A stretch of DNA of 64,000 nt from Streptomyces sp. ITFR-16 (GCF_031844705.1 NZ_CP134609.1:5084001-5148000), one strand, 5' to 3'; counted from the first letter of the stretch, positions 52,556 through 61,928 are shown. Notes: generated by a model from the letters alone, not told the origin. Program-made: numbers and translations.

Positions 52556-53308
52556 ATGAAGCTCACCGTCGTCGGCTGCTCCGGCTCGTTCCCGTCCGCG
52601 GGATCGGCATGCTCGAGCTACCTCGTAGAGGCCGACGGCTTCAGGCTGCTCCTCGACATGGGCAACGGCGCCCTCGGCGAGCTGCAGCGCCACGTCGGTC
52701 TCTACGACCTCGACGCCATCTTCCTCAGCCACCTCCATGCCGATCACTGCATCGACATGTGCGCGTACTTCGTCGTCCGGTACTACCCGCACGACGGCGG
52801 CCGCCCGGCCCGTATCCCGGTCTACGGCCCCGACGGCACGGAGCAGCGGCTCACCACGGCCCACGCCGACACCCCGTCCGACCATGCGATGAGCGAGGTC
52901 TTCGACTTCCACACGCTGAAGCCGGGCTGGTTCGAGATCGGCCCCTTCTCGGTCCGTACGGAGAAGCTCTGCCACCCCGTCGACACCTTCGGCATCCGTA
53001 TCGAGCACGGCGGCAGCTCGCTCACGTACTCCGGCGACACCGGCACCTGCGAGGCCCTGGACGAGCTGGCGGCGGGGAGCGACCTCTTCCTCTGCGAGGC
53101 GTCGTTCGTGCACGGCAAGGAGGACATCCCGGACCTCCACCTCAACGGCCGCGAGGCGGGGGAGCTGGCCGCCCGGGCGGAGGTGGGCCGGCTGGTGCTC
53201 ACCCACATCCCGCCGTGGACCGACGCCGCCCGCAACCTCTCCGACGCCCAGGAGGTCTTCGCCGGCCCGACGGAGCTGGCGGTCCCGGGCGCGGTGTACG
53301 ACATCTAG
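52556..53308 (+). CDS. Metallo-beta-lactamase-fold hydrolase, RNase Z-like
   Basis: A 250-residue MBL-fold protein starting MKLTVVGCSGSFPSAGSACSSYLVE. The two-metal site is SHLHADHCID (HxHxDH), with further ligands in YSGDTG (Asp) and LTHIPPW (His). The lack of the RNase Z exosite arm and the presence of CSGSFP suggest the phosphodiesterase-like branch rather than tRNA 3' processing. Substrate unknown. GGAGG lies nine bases before the ATG. Confidence 0.88.
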   Translation: MKLTVVGCSGSFPSAGSACSSYLVEADGFRLLLDMGNGALGELQRHVGLYDLDAIFLSHLHADHCIDMCAYFVVRYYPHDGGRPARIPVYGPDGTEQRLTTAHADTPSDHAMSEVFDFHTLKPGWFEIGPFSVRTEKLCHPVDTFGIRIEHGGSSLTYSGDTGTCEALDELAAGSDLFLCEASFVHGKEDIPDLHLNGREAGELAARAEVGRLVLTHIPPWTDAARNLSDAQEVFAGPTELAVPGAVYDI

Positions 53309-53317
53309 CGCGTACGG

Positions 53318-53355
53318 CGAAGCCCTCACCTTCCGCCGGGAAGGTGAGGGCTTCG
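53318..53355. terminator. Terminator between the MBL gene and nagE2
   Basis: A perfect 17-bp stem (CGAAGCCCTCACCTTCC and its complement) with a 4-base loop, shared by convergent genes. Confidence 0.9.
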
Positions 53356-53382
53356 TTACGTCGTGCCGAGGGCGGACCGGGC

Positions 53383-54633
53383 TTACGCCTTGGTCAGGTC
53401 CTCGACCTCCTCCTCGGGCTCACGGCCCGGGGTGGTGAGGTTGAACTTGGTGATGGCGAAGCGGAAGACCACGTAGTAGATCGCCGCGAAGACGAGACCG
53501 ATCGGGATGATCAGCCACGGCTTGGTCGCCAGGTTCCAGTTCAGCGCGTAGTCGATGAAGCCCGCGGAGAAGGTGAATCCGGCGTGCACGCCGAGCGCCC
53601 AGGTGATGGCCATCGACAGGGCGGTCAGCACCGCGTGGATCGCGTACAGGACCGGCGCGATGAACATGAACGAGAACTCGATCGGCTCGGTCACACCGGT
53701 GACGAACGAGGTCAGCGCGAGGGAGATCATCATGCCCATCACGGCCTTGCGGCGCTCGGGGCGAGCGGCGTGGGCGATGGCGATCGCGGCGGCCGGGAGG
53801 CCGAACATCATGATCGGGAAGAAGCCCGACATGAACTGACCGGCGGTCGGGTCGTGGGCGAAGAAGCGGTTCAGGTCACCGTGGACCACGGCGCCGGTGG
53901 CGTCCGTGAAGTCACCGAGCTGGAACCAGGAGACGGTGTTGACGAACTGGTGCATGCCGACGGGGATCAGCGCGCGGTTGATCAGACCGAAGAGGCCGGC
54001 GCCGAAGGAGCCGAGACCGGTCATCCACTCGCCGAAGTTGGATATGCCCTCACCGATGGGCTCCCATACCAGGCCGAAGAAGACACCGAAGATCACACCG
54101 ACGAAGGCCATGATGATCGGGACGAGCCGGCGGCCGTTGAAGAAGCCGAGCCAGTCCACCAGCTTGGTGCGGTGGAACTTCTGCCACAGGATCGCGGTGA
54201 CGAGACCCATCAGGATGCCGCCGAGGACACCCGGGTTGTTGTACGTCGCCGCGGTGTCCGCGCCCTTCTGGATCACCGCTTCGGTGACCGGGAAGGCCTT
54301 GAGGACGTTGCTGTAGACCAGGAAGCCGACGAGGCCGGCGAGTGCGGTCGAGCCGTCCGACTTCTTGGCGAAACCGATGGCGACACCGATGCAGAAGAGC
54401 ATCGGAAGGTTGTCGAAGACCGCGCCGCCCGCGGTGGCGAACACGGAGGCGACCTTGTCCCAGCCGAGACCGTCGTCACCGAAGACGTCGGGCTGGCCGA
54501 GGCGGAGCAGGATGCCCGCGGCCGGCAGCACGGCGATCGGCAGCTGAAGGCTGCGTCCCACCTTCTGCAGGCCCTGGAACAGGCCGGAGCCCCGCTTCTT
54601 CGCGGGGGCCGCCGTAGCGGTGGCCGTACTCAT
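53383..54633 (-). CDS. nagE2: PTS N-acetylglucosamine-specific EIIC component
   Basis: A 416-residue PTS permease of the glucose/GlcNAc family. It starts SGLFQGLQKVGRSLQLPIAVLPAAGILLRLGQPD and has the substrate-binding region GVTEPIEFSFMF, with about ten helices. No IIA or IIB domain is attached; NagF supplies IIB and Crr IIA. GGAGGAAG precedes the ATG. Two DasR sites lie 86-118 bp upstream of the start. In Streptomyces the two EIIC copies are together called NagE1/NagE2, and NagE2 is the main GlcNAc transporter in S. coelicolor. Confidence 0.94.
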   Translation of the reverse strand: MSTATATAAPAKKRGSGLFQGLQKVGRSLQLPIAVLPAAGILLRLGQPDVFGDDGLGWDKVASVFATAGGAVFDNLPMLFCIGVAIGFAKKSDGSTALAGLVGFLVYSNVLKAFPVTEAVIQKGADTAATYNNPGVLGGILMGLVTAILWQKFHRTKLVDWLGFFNGRRLVPIIMAFVGVIFGVFFGLVWEPIGEGISNFGEWMTGLGSFGAGLFGLINRALIPVGMHQFVNTVSWFQLGDFTDATGAVVHGDLNRFFAHDPTAGQFMSGFFPIMMFGLPAAAIAIAHAARPERRKAVMGMMISLALTSFVTGVTEPIEFSFMFIAPVLYAIHAVLTALSMAITWALGVHAGFTFSAGFIDYALNWNLATKPWLIIPIGLVFAAIYYVVFRFAITKFNLTTPGREPEEEVEDLTKA

Positions 54634-54718
54634 CAACTTCCTCCAGTAGGCAAGGCGCCGCCAGGGACAGGGGGTTTTGGGTGGGCGACGACTCGAGGAA
54701 CGCGACAGAGACTTGTCG

Positions 54719-54734
54719 CGTGGTCTGGACCACT
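54719..54734. promoter_or_regulatory. nagE2: DasR operator 1 of nagE2
   Basis: CGTGGTCTGGACCACT matches the dre consensus at 14 of 16 positions. Confidence 0.82.
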
Positions 54735-54735
54735 G

Positions 54736-54751
54736 AGTGGTGTAGACCAGT
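54736..54751. promoter_or_regulatory. nagE2: DasR operator 2 of nagE2
   Basis: AGTGGTGTAGACCAGT matches dre at 15 of 16 positions. It follows the first site with start-to-start spacing of 17 bp, so two dimers would sit side by side. Confidence 0.88.
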
Positions 54752-54834
54752 TGTAGCACGGTGAGGGTTAGATAAGGAACCTGCAATTTGTGACTACTTC
54801 GCAGTGGCCATCGGGCACGCTCGGTGACATGCCG

Positions 54835-54866
54835 AAGGCCCCCGGACCGGAGGGTCCGAGGGCCTT
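54835..54866 (-). terminator. Terminator after nagE1
   Basis: AAGGCCC-c-CGGACC with GGTCCG-a-GGGCCTT, loop GGAG. It separates nagE1 from the nagE2 promoter. Confidence 0.8.
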
Positions 54867-54908
54867 GGCCGAGGGGGCCTGCGGCAGGGTGCGCACCCCT
54901 GCGAGCTG

Positions 54909-56219
54909 CTACTTCGTCAGATCCTTCTCCAGCTCCTCCTCCACCTCGTCGGGCTCGCGGCCCGGCGTCTGGAGGTTGAACTTGGTGATCGCGAACCGGA
55001 AGATCGCGTAGTAGACGACGGCGAACGCCAGCCCGATCGGGATGATCAGCCAGGGTTTCGTCGCCAGACTCCAGTTGATGACGTAGTCGATCAGGCCCGC
55101 GGAGAAGCTGAAGCCGTCCTTCACGCCGATCGCCCAGGTCACCGCCATCGACACACCGGTGAGCACCGCGTGGATCGCGTACAGCAGGGGTGCGACGAAG
55201 AGGAACGAGTACTCGATCGGCTCCGTGATTCCCGTCACGAACGACGTCAGGCCGACCGAGATCATCATGCCGCCGACCGCCTTGCGGCGGTGCGGCTTCG
55301 CGCAGTGGTAGATCGCCAGCGCCGCCGCCGGCAGCGCGAACATCATGATCGGGAAGAAGCCCGTGGTGAACTGCCCGGCCGTCGGGTCGCCCGCCAGGAA
55401 CCGGTTGATGTCACCGTGCACGATCGTGCCGTCCGGCTTGGTGTAGTCGCCGAACTGGAACCAGACGAAGGTGTTCAGGAACTGGTGCATGCCGATCACC
55501 AGCAGAGCGCGGTTGGCCACACCGAAGATGCCCGACCCCAGCCAGTTCAGGTCCACCAGCCACTTCGAGAAGCTCGTCAGGCCGTCACCGATCGGCTGCC
55601 ACAGCCAGGCGCACAGTGCCGCGAAGAGCAGTCCGACGAAGGCCATGATGATCGGGACGAGCCGGCGGCCGTTGAAGAAGCCCAGCCAGTCCACCAGCTT
55701 CACCCGGTGGAACCGCTGCCAGAACCAGGCCGCCATCAGCCCCATCACGATGCCGCCGAAGACGCCGGGGTTCTGGTACGCCGCCGCCGTGACCTGCGCG
55801 TCGTCCGTCACACACGTACCGAACCAGGTGCCGCCGGACACGAACGTCGAGCCCTCGTCGCAGTCCACCGGGAAGGCGTGCAGCACCGCGTAGTAGACGA
55901 GGAACCCGGTCACGGCCGCCAGCGCCGTCGAACCGTCCGCCTTCTTCGCCATGCCGATCGCGACACCGACGCAGAACAGCAGGGGCAGTCCGAGCCCCGA
56001 GTCCAGCAGCGCGCCACCGGCGGCCGCGAACACCTTGGCCACATTGGTCCAGCCCAGGCCGTCGTCACCGAATACGTCCGGCTGGCCGAGCCGGTTGAGA
56101 ATGCCCGCCGCGGGAAGGACGGCGATCGGGAGCTGAAGGCTGCGCCCCATCTTCTGGAGGCCCTGGAAGAGGCCGTTCCACCACGATTTCTGTGGAATCG
56201 CTGCGCTGCTCGAGCTCAT
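54909..56219 (-). CDS. nagE1: PTS N-acetylglucosamine-specific EIIC component
   Basis: A 436-residue paralogue of nagE2 with the same core (LFQGLQKMGRSLQLPIAVLPAAGI, GITEPIEYSFLF). It has an extra loop of about 20 residues containing two cysteines (DCDEGSTFVSGGTWFGTC) that could form a disulfide outside the membrane. GGAGGACG precedes the ATG. It is divergent from nagF across a shared DasR site. Confidence 0.93.
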   Translation of the reverse strand: MSSSSAAIPQKSWWNGLFQGLQKMGRSLQLPIAVLPAAGILNRLGQPDVFGDDGLGWTNVAKVFAAAGGALLDSGLGLPLLFCVGVAIGMAKKADGSTALAAVTGFLVYYAVLHAFPVDCDEGSTFVSGGTWFGTCVTDDAQVTAAAYQNPGVFGGIVMGLMAAWFWQRFHRVKLVDWLGFFNGRRLVPIIMAFVGLLFAALCAWLWQPIGDGLTSFSKWLVDLNWLGSGIFGVANRALLVIGMHQFLNTFVWFQFGDYTKPDGTIVHGDINRFLAGDPTAGQFTTGFFPIMMFALPAAALAIYHCAKPHRRKAVGGMMISVGLTSFVTGITEPIEYSFLFVAPLLYAIHAVLTGVSMAVTWAIGVKDGFSFSAGLIDYVINWSLATKPWLIIPIGLAFAVVYYAIFRFAITKFNLQTPGREPDEVEEELEKDLTK

Positions 56220-56260
56220 CGGCGTCCTCCGGAACTGGCCACGTGTGGCGGTCGTTGCAG

Positions 56261-56276
56261 ACTGGTGTAGACCAGT
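56261..56276. promoter_or_regulatory. DasR operator between nagE1 and nagF
   Basis: ACTGGTGTAGACCAGT matches dre at 15 of 16 positions. It is 42 bp before nagE1 and 165 bp before nagF, so it may control both. Confidence 0.9.
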
Positions 56277-56440
56277 TGCGGTACGGTGCGGAGCCCGCCC
56301 GGAAGACAGGGCGCCGGTGATCGTCATCATTGGCGATGGCTCGGCTACTCGCTCGCGAAGTTGGGCCAACCGTGCGTTACCGTGACGAAACGGACCCATG
56401 GTGGGCCGTCGCATGTACATGAAGAACCAGGGAGAAGGCC

Positions 56441-56674
56441 ATGGCCAGCAAGGCTGAGAAGATCGTCGCCGGGCTCGGCGGAATCGAGAACATCGAAGAG
56501 GTCGAGGGCTGCATCACCCGCCTCCGCACCGAGGTCATCGACCCGAGCAAGGTCGACGAAGCCGCGCTCAAGGCCGCCGGCGCCCACGGCGTCGTCAAGA
56601 TGGGCACCGCGATCCAGGTCGTCATCGGCACCGACGCGGACCCCATCGCCGCCGACATCGAAGACATGATGTGA
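56441..56674 (+). CDS. nagF: PTS N-acetylglucosamine EIIB component
   Basis: A 77-residue IIB domain. C24 in VEGCITRLRTEV is the phosphorylated cysteine, and HGVVKMGTAIQVVIG is the typical second half. It takes phosphate from Crr (IIA) and passes it to sugar bound by NagE1 or NagE2. GGGAGAAGG precedes the ATG. Confidence 0.95.
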   Translation: MASKAEKIVAGLGGIENIEEVEGCITRLRTEVIDPSKVDEAALKAAGAHGVVKMGTAIQVVIGTDADPIAADIEDMM

Positions 56675-56815
56675 CCCGGAGCTGAACCCCTCGGGCCCAC
56701 CGCCCGACGCCCGCAGGCCCCGTCCCCACCGGACGGGGCCTGTGGCGTGTCCGCCCCCGCACGCCCGCCTGCGCACCGGAACGGCCCAGGCCCCGCACCC
56801 GATAGGGTCGTCGCC

Positions 56816-57553
<738 letters not shown>

Positions 57554-57614
57554 GTACGGAAGACGGCCGACGGGCTCGGGTAAAGAAGCAACCAAGTACC
57601 CACCCCCCGGCGTC

Positions 57615-57662
57615 GATACGCATACGGGCGCACGGGTCGAACCGTGCGCCCGTCCGCGTATC
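57615..57662 (+). terminator. Long interrupted hairpin between rph and the lipoprotein gene
   Basis: GATACGC pairs with GCGTATC outside and ACGGGCGCACGG with CCGTGCGCCCGT inside, separated by a 2x2 internal loop, 19 bp in total with a 6-base loop. It may end rph, or act as a leader element, since it stops eight bases before the GGGGAGGG ribosome site of the next gene. Confidence 0.65.
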
Positions 57663-57685
57663 CGCACCCGGGGAGGGACCACACC

Positions 57686-58078
57686 ATGGCCGCGCGCCAC
57701 CGACACCACCGCACCGCTCTGGCGATCACCGCCGCGCTGCTCACCGTCACCGCCGCCACCGGCTGCGGCGCCCTCGACAAGACGCTCGACTGCGTCCGTA
57801 CCGCCGACGCCATCGCCACCAGCGTCAACAACCTCCAGCAGGCCGTCTCCAACGCCTCCAGCGACCCCACCCAGGCCTCCGAGTCCCTGGACGAGATCGA
57901 GAAGGAGCTCGGCAACCTCAGCGACAAGACCGACAACGCCGATCTGGTCAAGGCCGTCGACGACCTCCGGGACGGCGTCGGCAACGTCCGCGCCTCCATC
58001 GACAAGGGCGACGCCACCCCCGACATCACCCCGGTCACCGACGCGGCCAAGGAGATCGGCAAGGTCTGCACCCCGTAA
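57686..58078 (+). CDS. Small secreted protein, probable lipoprotein
   Basis: A 130-residue protein with a signal peptide (ALAITAALLTVTAATGCGA) whose final ATGC is a weak lipobox. The mature part is mostly helical (SVNNLQQAVSNASSDPTQASESLDEIEKELGNL) with two conserved-looking cysteines (DCVRTADA and the final VCTP). Strong ribosome site GGGGAGGG. Function unknown. Confidence 0.8.
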   Translation: MAARHRHHRTALAITAALLTVTAATGCGALDKTLDCVRTADAIATSVNNLQQAVSNASSDPTQASESLDEIEKELGNLSDKTDNADLVKAVDDLRDGVGNVRASIDKGDATPDITPVTDAAKEIGKVCTP

Positions 58079-58110
58079 CCCGCGATCCCGCGGGCGGCGA
58101 TAATCGACCC

Positions 58111-58713
58111 ATGACCCGTCTCATCCTCGCCACCCGCAACGCCGGGAAGATCACCGAACTCCACGCGATCCTCGCCGACGCGGGCCTCACCCATGAACTC
58201 GTCGGCGCGGACGCGTACCCGGAGATCCCCGACGTCAAGGAGACCGGCGTCACCTTCGCCGAGAACGCCCTCCTCAAGGCCCACGCCCTCGCCCGGGCCA
58301 CCGGCCACCCGGCGATCGCCGACGACTCCGGCCTCTGCGTCGACGTCCTGAGCGGTGCCCCCGGCATCTTCTCGGCCCGCTGGTCCGGTACCCACGGCAA
58401 CGACCGGGCCAACCTGGACCTGCTCCTCGCCCAGCTCTCCGACATCGACGACACCCACCGCGCCGCCCACTTCGCCTGCGCCGCCGCCCTCGCCCTGCCC
58501 GACGGCACGGAACGCGTCGTCGAGGGCCACCTCCTCGGCACCCTGCGCCACACCCCGTCCGGCACGGGCGGCTTCGGCTACGACCCGATCCTCCAGCCCG
58601 AGGGCGAAACCCGCACCTGCGCGGAACTGACCCCCGCGGAGAAGAACGCCATCAGCCACCGCGGCAAGGCCTTCCGGGCCCTGGTGCCGGTGGTGCGGGA
58701 ACTGGTGGGGTGA
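58111..58713 (+). CDS. rdgB: Non-canonical purine NTP pyrophosphatase (dITP/XTP)
   Basis: A 200-residue RdgB/HAM1 enzyme that cleans dITP and XTP from the nucleotide pool. It starts MTRLILATRNAGKITELHAIL and has TFAENALLKAHALARATGHPAIADDSGLCVDVL and GTGGFGYDPILQP, with the C-terminal NAISHRGKAFRAL. GATAAT (58099-58104) is six bases before the ATG, another leaderless candidate. Confidence 0.96.
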   Translation: MTRLILATRNAGKITELHAILADAGLTHELVGADAYPEIPDVKETGVTFAENALLKAHALARATGHPAIADDSGLCVDVLSGAPGIFSARWSGTHGNDRANLDLLLAQLSDIDDTHRAAHFACAAALALPDGTERVVEGHLLGTLRHTPSGTGGFGYDPILQPEGETRTCAELTPAEKNAISHRGKAFRALVPVVRELVG

Positions 58714-58731
58714 CGCGCCCCCGCACGCACG

Positions 58732-58769
58732 AACGGCCTGGTCATCGCATCAGCGATGACCAGGCCGTT
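58732..58769. terminator. Terminator between rdgB and tRNA-Leu
   Basis: A perfect 17-bp stem (AACGGCCTGGTCATCGC and its complement) with loop ATCA and a TTTT run, directly abutting the tRNA 3' end. Confidence 0.92.
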
Positions 58770-58770
58770 T

Positions 58771-58857
58771 TGGTGCGGCGGAAGGGATTCGAACCCTCAA
58801 GCCGTTTCACGGGCCACAGATCCTAAGTCTGCTGTGTCGCCATTGCACCACCGCCGC
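58771..58857 (-). tRNA. tRNA-Leu (anticodon UAG)
   Basis: The minus strand folds as an 87-nt class II tRNA with encoded CCA. The acceptor stem is GCGGCGG/CCGCCGC, the anticodon loop is CTTAGGA with UAG, there is a long variable arm (GGCCCGTGAAACGGCTTG region), and the T loop is TTCGAAT. It reads CUA and related leucine codons, which are rare here. TAGCAT (58875-58870, minus) is a possible -10. Confidence 0.95.
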
Positions 58858-58907
58858 CGGCAGTGAGCCATGCTACCGGGGCTCACCGGAGCTCCCGAAG
58901 GCCCCGG

Positions 58908-60404
58908 TCAGAACTTCGGGTCCGGGGTCTGGGAGGCGACCAGTTCTTCCGCTTCCTCCGTCGTCTCCACCGAGGGCGGGGAGCCGGCCAGGGGCTTGTT
59001 GGCGGTTTCCTTCATGCAGGCCACCGCGATCACGCCGACCAGGGCCGCCGCCATCGCGTAGTACGCCGGCATCAGGTTGGTGCCCGACCAGCTGATCAGG
59101 GCCGTGATGACCAGCGGGGTCGTACCGCCGAAGATCGACGCCGAGAGGTTGTAGCCGACCGACAGGGAGCCGTAGCGGACGTTGGTCGGGAACAGGGCCG
59201 GGAGGGCGGCGGACATCGTGCCGAGCATGCAGACCAGGGAGAGGCCCAGCATCAGCATGCCGATCGTGATGGCGGGGATGCTGCCCTGGCGGATCAGCAG
59301 GAAGGCGGGGAGGGAGAAGATCAGGAAGCCCAGCATGCCGGTCATCAGGAGCGGCTTGCGGCCGAAGCGGTCGGAGAGCTTGCCGACCTGGCTGATGATC
59401 AGCATCAGGAAGACCATCACGCCGAGCAGGATGAGCAGCCCGTGGGTCTCGCTGTAGCCGAGCTCGTCGGAGAGGTACGTCGGCATGTACGACAGCAGCA
59501 TGTAGTCGGTGATGTTGTACGCGCCGACCAGGCAGATGCAGAGGATCAGCGTCGGCCAGTACTGGCTGAAGATCTTCGCGAGGTCGCCCTTGGTGGTGGT
59601 CTCGACGCCGTCCGCCGCCTCGGTGGCGTGCGCGGTGCCGCCCTCCAGCTTCTGGAAGGCCGGGGTCTCGTCGAGGCGCAGTCGCAGGTAGAGGCCGACC
59701 AGGCCGAGGGGGCCGGCGACGAGGAACGGGACGCGCCAGCCCCATGCCTCCATCTGGGTGTCGTTGAGGAGGGCGTAGAGCGCGGTGACCAGCCCGGCGG
59801 CTCCGACGTATCCGGCCAGGGTGCCGAACTCCAGGAAGCTGCCGAAGTAACCGCGCCTCTTGTCGGGGGCGTACTCGGCGATGAACGTGGAGGCGCCGCC
59901 GTACTCACCGCCCGTCGAGAAGCCCTGGAGCATCCGGAAGACGATGAGCAGGACCGGGGCCCACACGCCGATGGAGTCGTGCGAGGGGATGACACCGATC
60001 GCGAAGGTGCCGATCGCCATCATGATCATCGTGAGGGCGAGGACCTTCTTGCGGCCGATCTTGTCGCCCATGGGGCCGAAGAACATCCCGCCGAGGGGAC
60101 GGACGAGGAAGGCGACCGCGAAGGTGGCGAAGGAGGAGAGGAGCTGGGTGGTGTCGTTCCCGGAAGGGAAGAAGACATGGCCCAGGGTCGCGGCGAGGTA
60201 GGAGTAGATGCCGAAGTCGAACCACTCCATGGCGTTGCCCAGCGACGCCGCTTTGACCGCCCGCTTGACCGCCTGGTCGTCGGTGACCGTGATGTCCGTG
60301 CGGCGGAGCTTCGGGTTCTGCCGCTTCCGGATGGCACGGAAGAGGGCGGGGTGGCGTTTGACCGCGTCCGGGTCGGCCGCCTGGTGGGGGTCGGAGGCCG
60401 CCAT
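58908..60404 (-). CDS. MFS transporter of the metabolite:H+ symporter (ProP/KgtP-like) family
   Basis: A 498-residue transporter with twelve helices. It has AASLGNAMEWFDFGIYSYLA at helix 1, the MHS motif RPLGGMFFGPMGDKIGRKKVL, GFSTGGEYGGASTFIAEYAPDKRRGYFGSF and SDRFGRKPLL. MHS members import osmoprotectants or organic acids. A 40-residue charged N-terminus precedes helix 1. GGAAAGGAACC lies before the ATG. Confidence 0.93.
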   Translation of the reverse strand: MAASDPHQAADPDAVKRHPALFRAIRKRQNPKLRRTDITVTDDQAVKRAVKAASLGNAMEWFDFGIYSYLAATLGHVFFPSGNDTTQLLSSFATFAVAFLVRPLGGMFFGPMGDKIGRKKVLALTMIMMAIGTFAIGVIPSHDSIGVWAPVLLIVFRMLQGFSTGGEYGGASTFIAEYAPDKRRGYFGSFLEFGTLAGYVGAAGLVTALYALLNDTQMEAWGWRVPFLVAGPLGLVGLYLRLRLDETPAFQKLEGGTAHATEAADGVETTTKGDLAKIFSQYWPTLILCICLVGAYNITDYMLLSYMPTYLSDELGYSETHGLLILLGVMVFLMLIISQVGKLSDRFGRKPLLMTGMLGFLIFSLPAFLLIRQGSIPAITIGMLMLGLSLVCMLGTMSAALPALFPTNVRYGSLSVGYNLSASIFGGTTPLVITALISWSGTNLMPAYYAMAAALVGVIAVACMKETANKPLAGSPPSVETTEEAEELVASQTPDPKF

Positions 60405-60544
60405 GGCCGGGTTCCTTTCCTCGGTGGGTGTTCCAGGAAAGGCTTCTGCGCGGTCATGGCGGTTGCAAACCAAATCGGCGTGGGATTGGGATGTCCATCA
60501 CATCTTTCGGCCGTTCGGCTCAATCCCACGCCCTGGTCGTGTCC

Positions 60545-61012
60545 TCAGATACCCAGATCCTTGATGATCTTCGCGACATGGCCGGTGGCCTTCACGTTGT
60601 AGAAGGCGTGCTCGACCTTGCCGTCCTCGTCCACGACGACGGTGGAGCGGATGACGCCCGTCACCGTTTTGCCGTAGAGCTTCTTCTCGCCGAAGGCGCC
60701 GTACGCCTCCAGGGTCTCCTTGGCGGGGTCGCCGACCAGCGTGACCTTGAGGTTCTCCTTCTCGCGGAACTTCGCGAGCTTCTCCGGCTTGTCGGGGGAG
60801 ACGCCGATGACGTCGTACCCGGCGCCGGCCAGCAGATCGAGGTTGTCCGTGAAGTCGCAGGCCTGCTTGGTGCAGCCGGGGGTAAGAGCCGCCGGGTAGA
60901 AGTAGACGATGACCTTGCGGCCCTTGTGGTCCGCGAGCGAGACGTCGTTGCCGTCCGCGTCGGGCAGGGTGAAGGCGGGGGCGGTGTCGCCGGGCTGGAG
61001 CCGCTCGCTCAT
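60545..61012 (-). CDS. bcp: Thioredoxin-dependent thiol peroxidase (Bcp/PrxQ)
   Basis: A 155-residue peroxiredoxin. The peroxidatic Cys is C47 in LTPGCTKQACDF, with the resolving Cys at C52, the atypical 2-Cys PrxQ arrangement. It reduces H2O2 and organic peroxides with thioredoxin. ATG 61012 gives MSERLQPGDTAPAFTLPDADG, the family start. Confidence 0.95.
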   Translation of the reverse strand: MSERLQPGDTAPAFTLPDADGNDVSLADHKGRKVIVYFYPAALTPGCTKQACDFTDNLDLLAGAGYDVIGVSPDKPEKLAKFREKENLKVTLVGDPAKETLEAYGAFGEKKLYGKTVTGVIRSTVVVDEDGKVEHAFYNVKATGHVAKIIKDLGI

Positions 61013-61139
61013 GGTTCTCCTCAGTGGTACGTGGGGTGTACGGGACCGAGAGTAATAGGGGTGCCGCCGGGTGCGGGGGCGGTCGAGCTGACAGACTGTC
61101 GATGAAGGTTTACCGGACGAGGACCACGGAGGCGGCGCA

Positions 61140-61460
61140 GTGTCGGATGCCAGGACCCCTGCGCAGATCGAGGCGGACATCATCAGCAGGCGCGAGCAGC
61201 TCGCGGTGGTGCTCGATGAGATCGGGGTGCGGGTGCACCCCAAGACGATCATCGGTGACGCGAAGGCCAAGGCGGCCGGGGCCGTGGACCGGACGGCCGG
61301 GCGGGCCTTCGTCGCGGTGAACCGGACCGTCTCGGACGTGAAGGCGCAGTTCGTGTCGGAGGAGGGCTCGCCCCGGCTGGAGCGTGTGATCCCGGCGGCG
61401 CTGCTCGCGGTCGGTGTCGTGGGTCTGGTCGTCGCGTCCAGGCGGCGCGGGAAGCGCTGA
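61140..61460 (+). CDS. DUF3618 protein
   Basis: A 106-residue protein: DARTPAQIEADIISRREQLAVVLDEIGVRVHPKTI is the DUF3618 helix pair, followed by a C-terminal membrane helix (VIPAALLAVGVVGLVVASRRRGKR). Probably a small tail-anchored protein of unknown role, common in actinobacteria. GGAGGCGG precedes the GTG. Confidence 0.87.
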   Translation: MSDARTPAQIEADIISRREQLAVVLDEIGVRVHPKTIIGDAKAKAAGAVDRTAGRAFVAVNRTVSDVKAQFVSEEGSPRLERVIPAALLAVGVVGLVVASRRRGKR

Positions 61461-61560
61461 CCTGCCCCGAGCGGCGCGAGGCCGCCCTCCGGGCGACGAG
61501 GGGAGTTCGAAGACAGGCCCTAGGGCGCGTGGTGGACGGGCGGCCAGGTAGGTTGCGGGC

Positions 61561-61899
61561 GTGAGCGAGAACACCGACGACAAGCTGCCCATCCGGATGC
61601 TGCACGACCGTGTGCTGGTCCGGTCCGATTCGCCCGAGGGCGAGCGGCGTTCCGGCGGCGGCATTCTGATTCCCGCGACGGCTGCGGTCGGCCGTCGGCT
61701 GGGGTGGGCCGTGGTGGTCGCGGTGGGGCAGAACGTGCGGACCGTGGAGCCGGGTGACCGGGTGCTCTACGACCCCGAGGACCGGGCCGAGGTCGAGGTG
61801 CGGGGCGTGGCGTACGTGCTGATGCGGGAGCGCGATCTGCACGCGGTGGCCGCGGACCGCTTCGAGGGCTCGGAGGACTCGACCGGGCTGTACCTGTAG
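61561..61899 (+). CDS. GroES-fold (Cpn10-like) protein
   Basis: A 112-residue divergent co-chaperonin-like protein: IRMLHDRVLVRSDSPEGERRSGGGILIP (the GroES roof and mobile-loop region), then GWAVVVAVGQNVRTVEPGDRVLYDPEDRAEVEVRGVAYVLMRERDLHAV. The mobile loop lacks the normal GGIVL tripeptide order and there is no groEL beside it, so it is not the main GroES. TAGGTT (61549-61554) is six bases before the GTG, suggesting a leaderless message. Confidence 0.85.
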   Translation: MSENTDDKLPIRMLHDRVLVRSDSPEGERRSGGGILIPATAAVGRRLGWAVVVAVGQNVRTVEPGDRVLYDPEDRAEVEVRGVAYVLMRERDLHAVAADRFEGSEDSTGLYL

Positions 61900-61928
61900 T
61901 TCTGCCGGACGGCCGGACAGCCGGAACG

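Noticed and set aside
58771..58857. tRNA-Leu as a TTA-reading bldA gene
   Set aside because: The anticodon is UAG, not UAA, so it reads CUA-type codons and is not the developmental TTA tRNA.
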